Assembly: GCA_033002965.1 (NCBI GenBank)
Contig: JAURVB010010299.1
Location: 61,145 to 125,144, forward strand
DNA: 64,000 nt
Source: Piper betle
Taxonomy: Eukaryota; Streptophyta; Magnoliopsida; Piperales; Piperaceae
Direction of reading: 5' to 3'
The translations under genes and the position numbers were made by a program. The notes beneath the pieces were generated by a model. The model was given only the letters and a program-made list of their open reading frames with translations, was not told the DNA's origin and searched no databases. This document shows positions 56,562-64,000 of this stretch, piece after piece. Numbering within the stretch: position 1 is the stretch's first letter; every line of letters begins with the position of its first letter.

Positions 56562-57510
56562 CTAACGGTAGATGTCGAAGACCTCGATGAACCGCATGTC
56601 GGTCACCCTTGATTTAGGGGTAGCAAAGTGCTGGTACTCTTCGATTACTGATGACAAGTACCAATTCCGTAGTTTCAATAAGCACCCAACAAGGTTGCCA
56701 GTCCGATGCTGCGTTTCATGTATACTGCATTTCATGTATAAAGTAATTGATGTAAGCGTCAAACCTTGTAACTATTTATGTATGGAAAAGGTGAAAGCTA
56801 GGACATACTTTCCCACGGATGAGAACCGGATGATTTCTAACAGCGGTCGTTAAAAAAAAACAAAAAGATGACACTTCAAAGAAACTGTATTATAATGGTT
56901 TTCTAACTAGGTATTGGTTTAAATGAATTTGAACTTACCCAATAAGACTTGCAAGGCTCCCAAAATACGATCTATAGGTATCGTTTTGAAAGCATCCCTG
57001 CTAATTTCATTGCAATGTTAGGATACTCGACATAAAAAGCATGTTACATTTAGCATTTGAAAAGGCATATTAATGATTTTCCATAATTAACAATCAAATT
57101 TCCACGGATTTTACAAATGAATTGCATTTACATTGTATCAAATTACAGTTTGGCCATTTGCCATATTAATGATTTATGCTATTTATTATCTATTACTCCG
57201 AATCGTATAATTAAACAATTTTTATAAATGAAGTATCTAATTCACGTAAATCGTCACTATTAATTATCATGAATAAAATGTTTTGTCTTTAGCTCCTACA
57301 TTATTTCAAAATCACAATGATCAAGTGACATAATATGCGTTTCCTAGTCCATCAGGAGGTATAATCACCAGGTGATAAATTTAACAAAACTTTTACTATT
57401 GTTCAAAAAATCCAACTACAAGAAGAGAAGCAACAGGCGAGTACCTTTGAGCCTTCAATTGCAAACTCGAAGAGCCTGACTCGCGAGACTTCAATTAGAC
57501 TCAAATGAAT
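56562..57510 (-). pseudogene. Atypical dual-specificity phosphatase (PFA-DSP/SIW14-like) pseudogene
   Basis: Four exon-like pieces on the minus strand. 57510-57445: VRLFEFAIEGSK, bordered by TTACCAG and GTAC. 56997-56939: DAFKTIPIDRILGALQVLL ending at GGTAAGT, with one extra G after the acceptor AG. About 56843-56809: VRNHPVLI directly followed by RGK then GTATGT. 56708-56562: HRTGNLVGCLLKLRNWYL, VIEEYQHFATPKSRV, RFIEVFDIYR and stop, after acceptor ACGCAG. Known plant PFA-DSPs (inositol-pyrophosphate and tyrosine phosphatases) read HCKRGKHRTG at the CX5R active site; here the HCK triplet, including the catalytic Cys, is missing exactly in frame. The acceptor before VRNHP is not AG, and no N-terminal exons are visible up to 58 kb. 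Confidence 0.75.
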
Positions 57511-58001
57511 CTGGTAAGATAATCACACGTATAGATAAAATTTATGAAAAAAGGCATGTTAATGTTTCACTAAAGAATACAGCTTTTTCCAACAAAAACA
57601 GTTGACTCAAATATTTCACCCAATTCCATTACGCGTGCCAGCGATAAAGAAAAGTTCTTGCATCTTCCTACCCGCTTCAAGAATCATGAGCAAAAGTATT
57701 GAAAAAAAAGGGTTCTTTTTAAACACCAAAGCAATCATCCAAAAGCCATATGCTTTTTTAAAGCTGCTTACTTAAATCAAAGCAATCTATCATCCAAAAA
57801 GTCCAAAATTCTCAAAGCCTCCAAAATTTAAGTCCAAAGTTGGTTTCTTTTCCCAAATTTATCATCGATCAACCAAACATATTATCGAACACACAAACAA
57901 GAGACTATTTAAGAAGCATATTCACAAACACAATCTAAACAACCGGCGAAGCAACGCTCTAGTTCTACACCCTACACCAAAAGAAAAAAACCAACAAAGA
58001 A
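57511..58001. other. AT-rich stretch, no gene seen
   Basis: No coding signature. A possible promoter context for the next frame is present near its right end (CTATTTAAG at about 57905 and an A/C-rich leader). Confidence 0.4.
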
Positions 58002-58430
58002 CATGATCATATCAACCTTAAAACAACGTCGCCGACACCAATCTCCTCCCCAAGAAACCAAGCAAAAACCACAAACACCCAAACACCGAAAACGGAAACC
58101 AAGAAAAGGCCCAAGAAGAAATCTCACACAACGGATCGGAGGTCCAAGCTCTCAAGAACCTCGAAGTTCTCCTCAGCCAGGCACCCCAAGCGGTCGACCC
58201 CTGGTCCACCAGCACCAAATTCGGCGGCGGCACGAACGCCCTCCCAACCCCGCAACCGGCACCGGGGAAGACTGAAGATTGCGTCACAGGGGAGTTCGGG
58301 GTGTGTTTAAAGCGTGGAGGTCTCGGCCCCGCTATTGACGTTGTATATCCCTTAGTGGTATTCGGGGTGTATTTAAAGCGTGGAGGTCTCGGCCCCGCTA
58401 TTGACGTTGTATATCCCTTGATGGTATTAT
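58002..58430 (+). pseudogene. Unrecognised broken reading frame with internal duplication
   Basis: An ATG at 58003 opens 90 codons of basic, Pro/Arg/Lys-rich sequence. A neighbouring frame, offset by one base and without its own ATG, is more protein-like and runs from 58025 to past 58420: VADTNLLPKKPSKNH, EVQALKNLEVLLSQAPQAV, DPWSTSTKFGGG, then two copies of a 22-codon unit containing LKRGGLGPAIDVVYPL. The 66 bp duplication keeps the frame. It ends in a TTA microsatellite. I do not recognise the family. One reading is a small gene with a 1-base shift near its start; another is chance open sequence. Confidence 0.35.
58294..58425. repeat. 66 bp direct tandem duplication
   Basis: 58294-58359 and 58360-58425 are nearly identical (TTCGGGGTGTGTTTAAAGCG onward), differing at about three positions, so the duplication is recent. 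Confidence 0.9.
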
Positions 58431-60600
58431 TATTATTATTATTTTTTTATTTTTTTTTACCGGTACCGATTATTATTATTTAACTTGTTTGTTTTTTTTC
58501 AAATGATTTACTTGTTCATATAAATAGAAGTTTTGATTTGTTATTAGTTGTTAGAATATTTAAAAAATAATTTATAAAATATTCAGTACAAGTATTTTTA
58601 ACCAGTTAAAATCTAAATTAACTAATGTGTTATTTGTCCACTTAAATTAAAACTTTAAATTTTGATAAAAATTTTAAAATAATAAATTCAAAATCTTAAA
58701 CTAAGTAAAAATCCAAAATTAAGTACTTATTATTGCGTAAAATACTTTATTTTAGTGTTATGATTACTAATACATTAAACCTTACCATTTTTTTTAGAAT
58801 TCCTAAATTAATTAGAATTATACTCCAATATTTTGTCAATAATAAATAGTACTAATAATTTTAAATTAAATAACTGTTAATGAGCTTTAGAATTATTGTG
58901 GGTCTACAATCAACTACAATACAAAAAGACTAAAATATAATATTAGCAAAAAAACTCATTGCTTTAGCCCTTTAATATATGAAATTTACAAAATGTAGCT
59001 TAAAATAATTGAAATCTATTTAGGAATTAGTTGTCTATGGTATCCTTTAAAGTAATATAATAAAGTAGAAGATGATAAAGAGTTTAATAATTGTAATTTA
59101 ATAGATACAGTGCATATTATCATCACCTTAATTAGTTAAAATTTGATATCATTGTTGTTAAGTTGTATTCATTTATCAATAATATCCTAATATACTTTTT
59201 ATTAAAAAAAGTGTACAATTTTAAAATTATAAAGGACATAATTGACTAAGTACAACATAGAAATACTTTATATAGCATAAAAACATAGAAATACTCCGGC
59301 ATAATACGCTTGGGTCCAAAAACAATTCTTTGATATCAAAACAGTGATGTGCGTGTTTGTTTGTTTTTAATACAAAATTTAGTTGATTTGAATCTTTTAA
59401 TAAAGTTTATGATGCAAAAGTATGGTCCTCCCATGATGTTATTATTTTTATACTCCTTTTTGTGATTAAAGTTGTACCCATCAATAAAAATAAATAAAGT
59501 ATTTTTCAATCAAAAAGTAATGTACTTTTCACTAGAAAACAAGTCTCGACAAAGTTAGTATATATTTATTTAAGTTATTTTTTTCTACACTTTTTAATAT
59601 AATTACGTCCTGCCATACCCTAAGAATCTTGAAAAACATAGTTTAAAAGTTGTAATTTTTATTAAAATAACATAGGATTCACTAAGTATTTTGATCATAA
59701 ATTAAATAAAGACATTTTTTAATTTTTTAAGGCAACCACCTTGTGCACACACAACCCCTCTTGCCTCGCGACTCACACGCATAGTTTCAAAACTCTTTTT
59801 TGACTTCAAAAGTCATCTAGTCAACTCGTTTTTATAGTTTGTCGAGTCAAACTCCTTAATTGATTCAATAATGACTGATTTTATAATTGACTTCTCAAGT
59901 CAAGTGAAAAAAATCATCAAAATATATTATTTTTATTTTAAATTAGTGAAATTTTCAATTTTAACTTATTCAAATCATATATTTACTCATTTTAAATGTC
60001 AAAAGAATAATATATTAAATATATATAATTTTTAGCTACCTAATTGAATATTTAAATAATTGTCTCTATGTCGGCATATAATCCACTGCACGAGTACTCG
60101 ACTCCACTTTATGGCGAGCCGAACCAAATCTGAGTTTGGAGTTTTTAAACTATGCTCACGTATACAAATGCCAACCTCACAATTGCCCAAGTATTGAAAC
60201 CCCTACCCTCAATCGAATTGATTGATCTTATAAGTTATAGCCACTCTATCCTCGCACCCCCTCCCCTCCCCCCTCATTTTTAATCTAACTCATAGATCTC
60301 AGAGCCATTATAATACAGACAATTATCTTAAATAAAGATAATTTTGAAATAGATAATTAGATCCAAATTTAACAATAATCTTAGTATTTATGTATTTTGT
60401 AAATCTACAAGGGGTTTTTTAATTATCTTTAGTCTGAATGTTAATTATGATAATAGACTAAATTGAATTAAGACAAATATATCTTGTTCTGAATTCAAAC
60501 CAACAAGGTGAGCTATAAAAATGATTTAAGCCTGTTAAAATACTTTTGTTATATTTCCTAACTAAAGCACGACTTTCAACTCCCCCGTGAAGATTAGATC
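58431..60600. other. AT-rich intergenic region
   Basis: Very AT-rich, with TTA and poly-A/T tracts; no open frame of note, no LTR or inverted-repeat boundary that I can support. Confidence 0.5.
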
Positions 60601-60618
60601 TTTACATGAGTTGACTTT

Positions 60619-60801
60619 GTGGGCACAACATGCAGCAAGGCTGCCCAGGGGGACTTGAAAAGAGTTGGGAATAGCAAACTTCTTTTTCATCAAAGATTCA
60701 ACAACTTTGTGAAAGAAATTTCAATGGTAATGTTTGAAGATGGAAGAAAACCATTTAAATTGTTCAATATGGTCACTGGACTTCAATATTGGCTGCATTT
60801 T
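60619..60801 (+). pseudogene. Ancient gypsy gag scrap
   Basis: 61 codons open. TTCSKAAQGDLKRVG, then FVKEISMVMFEDG and FKLFNMVTGLQYW align position by position with the family A gag block at 1478-1630 (TTWVARSQLQWLRQ, YVKEFSS, DKLFNFINGLQSW). Divergence is far greater than among family A copies, so it is an older fossil. No neighbouring domains were found. Confidence 0.6.
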
Positions 60802-61068
60802 TGAAGTTTTTGTTCATCTGATTCTTATCCTACAAGTTTTACAAATTTCAATATTGGAAAAGTCTCATTATTTACAAATTTGCCATTAGATACAACCAAC
60901 TTCTAATTATTTATAGATTTGTTATTAAACCCAACTAACTTGATTTATTTGAGACTTTTTAATAAATATAACAAAAATCTTTCCAAAAGTTGGATTTGCA
61001 CATACAGATGCCAAACATAAAAGAATATTCTTTAGCTTTCTTAATAATTGGTCACACCTCAAGTTCTC

Positions 61069-61076
61069 TATAAATA
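61069..61076 (+). promoter_or_regulatory. TATA box, likely of an LTR or small transcript
   Basis: TATAAATA inside CTCTATAAATAGAGCC, followed about 35 bp later by ACACACACTGAAGGC, the usual TATA-to-start spacing, and about 540 bp later by AATAAA (61611-61616). The pattern resembles a copia-type LTR but termini are not identifiable. Confidence 0.5.
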
Positions 61077-61195
61077 GAGCCACTCATTATCATTTTTCAC
61101 ACACACTGAAGGCTCTCAAGGTGGTCAGGCTAAATATTGGTAGACTTTGAGAGAAAACTCAAAAAAAGTCTGTCTACTAAATTATCGGTATATTT

Positions 61196-61520
61196 TTTAT
61201 GCTAGTTAAGCCAAAAGGTTAGCCTAGTTTGGTTAAGACCATACACTCGCCTGACTATGTTCAACCTCCTTACTAGCTAGTCTTGTCCTAGTCTGGTTGA
61301 GCCCACGTCCTCATTCGGCTTGGTCCAGCCCCTAGCTAGCTTAGTTTAGCCCTAGTTTGATTGAGTCCATATGTTCGCTCGACTTGATCTTGTTCCGTTG
61401 CTAGCCTAGTCTGGATGAGTCTATGCACTTGCCCGGATCAGTTCTGATTGAGTCTACGTGCTCGCCTTGACTTTGTTGAGTTACATACTCGTTTTGCCTT
61501 GTTCCTTGTTGAGTTGAATC
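61196..61520. repeat. Degenerate tandem repeat, roughly 60 bp unit
   Basis: Five to six imperfect copies of a unit containing CTAGTCTGGTTGAGTCTA and a CTCGCCTGACT-like segment, downstream of the TATA box. Units vary in length. Confidence 0.6.
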
Positions 61521-62106
61521 GTTGATTTACCTCATATTGCAGTGGAGTAAAGGAAGGATCTTTGTAATTGAATGTTTCTTTCTAAACTTTTGTACCACAA
61601 AGTAATTATCAATAAATAGTTGAACTTGTGCCATTTTCTGTGCAAATTTTGTACTTAATAGTTAATCTAATTGCGAAATGTTAATGATAAGTGAGCCTTA
61701 GTGTAACCCTGAACTTCAATATTTGCATCGCATAAGCCCTTAACGAACGAGGCAGCACACTTGATATGAAGTCATGCATAACTAAGGAATAAAGTTGCTG
61801 AAAACTTGAAGCCAATAGGCATGACATGCACCCAACAATATTTTTCTATGAATCAAACGTTCATATAAATTATACTCAAAATAATATGTCAATCACTCAA
61901 TCTATGACTTAAGACAAAGAAAGTAATTAACCTTGGCTAGATCACTAAAAAAATCAAAATCACAGTTGTTTTGTTCCTGGGTTCTTTTGGTTGTCCAATT
62001 TTGATTGTCTCAATTGTTTTATAGTAAAATTACTTCACCTCCTTAAAATAAGTCAAATTATCACATAATCATCGTATATTTAAAAAAACATCAAATCACC
62101 ACTTAG

Positions 62107-62510
62107 CCCTGGGTAGGGGTTTGTATGTTTGATATTCATGAATTAGATCCGAATCTGACCTTTTTAATTGGATAGAATTTAGGTTCGGACTTTTCGAATA
62201 TATAATATATCCGAAATATTTGAATCAAACATAAATTTAGAGTGATCTGATCAATATCCTATACAAATAGTGATATTTTTTATAAAAATATTTTTAGAAT
62301 AATTAAAGTCTATATTATTTATATTATTTTTGCCAATTAGGTTAAATTCGTATTAAATACAGAGTATTGCCGCATATTCAGTTCGGATCGGGATATAATA
62401 AATGAAATGGATCTAATCTTCAAATTTGGATCAAATATAGAATCAGATTTCTGGATTCGGCTTGGATACATACATAGCGATATCCGACCTGAACCAATCT
62501 CTAGCCTTAG
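62107..62510. mobile_element. Possible hAT-type MITE
   Basis: An AT-rich 400 bp block framed by imperfect inverted termini (GGGTAGGGGTTTGTA and, reversed, GCTAGAGATTGGTTC; about 10 of 14 matching) with CTTAG next to both ends. Internal text includes repeated GATCCGAAT/ATCGGGAT-like words. The 8 bp duplication expected for hAT is not clear. Confidence 0.3.
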
Positions 62511-62580
62511 ATTTCTATTTTAAAGAGCTCGAAGTTAGTAATGGGGTGGATGAACGCGTGCATGGCTTAGCTGCATGCAA

Positions 62581-62672
62581 GTCATCCTAAAACCTAGAAA
62601 ACCTTAACTCATCTTCTCCTTCCTCCTTACAATGACAGAAGATGTGTTAGGGTTTTTGGGCTTTAGGATGAC
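62581..62672. repeat. 92 nt hairpin
   Basis: Arms 62581-62612 (GTCATCCTAAAACCTAGAAA...) and 62641-62672 (...GGGCTTTAGGATGAC) are complementary over about 32 bp with roughly six mismatches and a 28-base pyrimidine-rich loop. It could be a MITE core or a microRNA-like foldback. Confidence 0.6.
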
Positions 62673-63179
62673 ATGACAAACGCCATGTTGTAATTAATAG
62701 TATGCTTGGTCGGCACCTATCAACTGTCAACCTTATTATTTCAAGCTCTTAAATATTAGGGGTGGTCAAGTGATGCTTTTTAAGAAGTTGAGTGACTATG
62801 TGATGATTTGAACTACTATGACGTCAGATAATTTTTGCTTTAATTTTTAATCTGGTGTTGGAATCACACAGGGTTTGGTCTGCCCAGAAGGTGAGTGGGC
62901 ATGTGCGACGAACCTCCGCGTGCAAGGCATATTCTGGACAAGAATCAAACAGGTCTTGCATATGTAAAAATATAGAGTCCAATTCTTTGTTTGCATTATT
63001 TGGAGTATTTGGACGTCGCTTTTGTTCCAGTTTTCACGTCTTTATCCTGCGATCATAGCTACAAAAGCAACCGCCCGTTTGTCCTCAGTGATTCTCATAT
63101 TGATCAAATAATAAGAACTTTTGGGTAGTGAAGAAGATGACAGGTTTATTATCTGGTCAAGGCCAATTAGTGGTGGCAG

Positions 63180-63520
63180 CTTAATTAAGAGTTTAGACTG
63201 TGTTAATCAAGGCCAAGGATTGTAAGGGAAAGATGGCGCAGATTGGGAGAGAGGTTTAGGGAAAGAAGAGATGGAGGAGACGAGCTAGGCTGAACGCCCT
63301 CCGCCCCCTGCCCGCCCACAACGTGGATCTGGAGTTGGCCCATCTCGACTTCCAGCTGTCCCTTTCTCCTCCCGCAAGGATGCATGCGAAAGGTTGGTTC
63401 TTGCTCTTCCTCCATCGTTCTCGGTCGGAAAAATGGTCGGCAGATTGGTTCGTTTTTTTATCGATTGTTTCATTATTATTATTTTTCTTTCCAGATATAT
63501 GGTTCAGCGGTTATTGAGAC
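63180..63520. other. GC-richer island, possible exon remnant, unrecognised
   Basis: A block with higher GC than its surroundings. One plus frame reads HNVDLELAHLDFQLSLSPP before a frame that stays open to about 63517; the minus strand is also open. I cannot assign a family or splice sites. It could be a 5' exon/UTR of a gene or chance. Confidence 0.25.
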
Positions 63521-63579
63521 GGAAGGTGGGAATTAGAATGGAAGACTCCAGAGTATTGATCTTCATTGGTTGCGAAAGG

Positions 63580-63606
63580 AACTTATTATTATTATTATTA
63601 TTATAA
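63580..63606. repeat. TTA trinucleotide microsatellite
   Basis: Eight or so TTA units. A related TTA run is at 58425-58445. Confidence 0.85.
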
Positions 63607-63959
63607 ACACCTTTAAAAGGGCATAATCGTTGGTTGTTTTAGATATTTTAGTCATTTTTTTATATGTAAACTACATCACCTATATACACGTACATTTTAG
63701 TTATTTTTGACGATTTTTAAATATTTTGTGGGTTGGGTTTTACAATATTTTGTATAGATTATATACTCATACATGTTTAGATTAAAAACAGGTTTTGGGT
63801 GATTTGATTATCATAATAGTAATGTCAACTTTATTTTAATAGATGGGTGTTTTTAATCAAATTGAATCAGCTATAGATTGGATAAAAAAATCAAATATTA
63901 ATAAAATAAACATAAAATAATATATAGTATTTAAATTAAGATATGATATGAATACTAGT

Positions 63960-64000
63960 TGTAAAAACCCACGATTCGAGTTAGGGTTTTATATTCAGAA
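63960..64000 (+). repeat. Start of a family B LTR, cut by window end
   Basis: TGTAAAAACCCACGATTCGA and the following TTAGGGTTTTATATTCAGAA match the first 41 bp of the solo B LTR at 17034. The preceding 5 bases are CTAGT, the expected target duplication if the right end is recovered. Confidence 0.8.

Noticed and set aside
62855..63058. 67-codon frame as an exon
   Set aside because: No recognisable family, splice context or codon signature; too short to support.
1..64000. 5S rRNA-containing Cassandra TRIM, tRNA genes or rRNA genes
   Set aside because: I looked for 5S-like promoter words in the TRIM LTRs and for cloverleaf or rRNA sequence and saw none; the tRNA-like words are primer-binding sites.

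Overview
The window is plant nuclear DNA, almost certainly from a seed plant with a repeat-rich genome (probably a eudicot, though the sequence alone cannot settle this). About 56 kb (1-56,545) is a dense, nested and heavily rearranged block of LTR retrotransposons. The last 7.5 kb is AT-rich, older, gene-space-like DNA with pseudogene remnants. I see no intact protein-coding gene, no rRNA or tRNA gene, no CRISPR and no bacterial signal. Nearly every retroelement reading frame is broken, often where a conserved Gln, Trp or Arg codon has become a stop, which fits methylation-driven C-to-T decay.

I use working names for the families. Family A is a Ty3/gypsy chromovirus with 1.5-2.1 kb LTRs (subfamilies A1-A4) whose gag, protease (PR), reverse transcriptase (RT), RNase H (RH), integrase (IN) and C-terminal chromodomain are recognisable. 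Family B (2.5-3.0 kb LTRs) and family D (1.35 kb LTR) carry gag but no pol; this is the architecture called TR-GAG. Family C is seen only as 3.3 kb and truncated LTRs. A fifth family is a tiny TRIM element (153-160 bp LTRs, 157-229 bp internal, with primer-binding site and polypurine tract).

Layout: 1-1087 minus-strand TRIM tandem array; 1088-6907 family A element (+) with gag to 3' LTR; 6908-11140 family A element (-) carrying a solo TRIM LTR; 11141-14215 IN(+)-LTR(+); 14216-15784 RT-IN deletion fusion plus LTR start; 15785-22142 family D gag element with its 5' LTR/PBS segment inverted and a 2972 bp solo B LTR in its gag (TSD CTATC); 22143-24484 A2 chromodomain and LTR(+); 24485-33997 an A1 LTR(-) split by a complete TRIM (TSD AATAT) and by a gag-only B element; 33998-36303 RH scrap, LTR(-), IN(-); 36304-39648 solo C LTR (TSD TTTGA); 39649-42181 IN(-)/IN(+)/LTR(+); 42182-44848 gag-PR scrap and truncated C LTR; 44849-54057 a giant palindrome; 54058-56545 RT-IN fusion and LTR. 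To the right lie a disrupted atypical dual-specificity phosphatase (SIW14/PFA-DSP-like) pseudogene (56,562-57,510), an unrecognised broken reading frame with an exact-frame 66 bp duplication (58,002-58,430), an ancient gag scrap, a copia-like promoter region, a small hairpin, and the start of another B LTR at the window edge.

The most unusual structure is 44,849-54,057: two arms of about 4.4-4.8 kb in inverted orientation around a 15-base centre, each arm being LTR-IN in one direction and PR-RT in the other. Its right arm plus downstream sequence is also repeated in direct orientation at about 10,383-15,784. Another inverted pair (34-42 kb) and the family D inversion give this block a recurrent palindromic organisation capable of long fold-back transcripts. 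Nesting implies that A is oldest, then D, C, B and TRIM insertions, with B younger than D.
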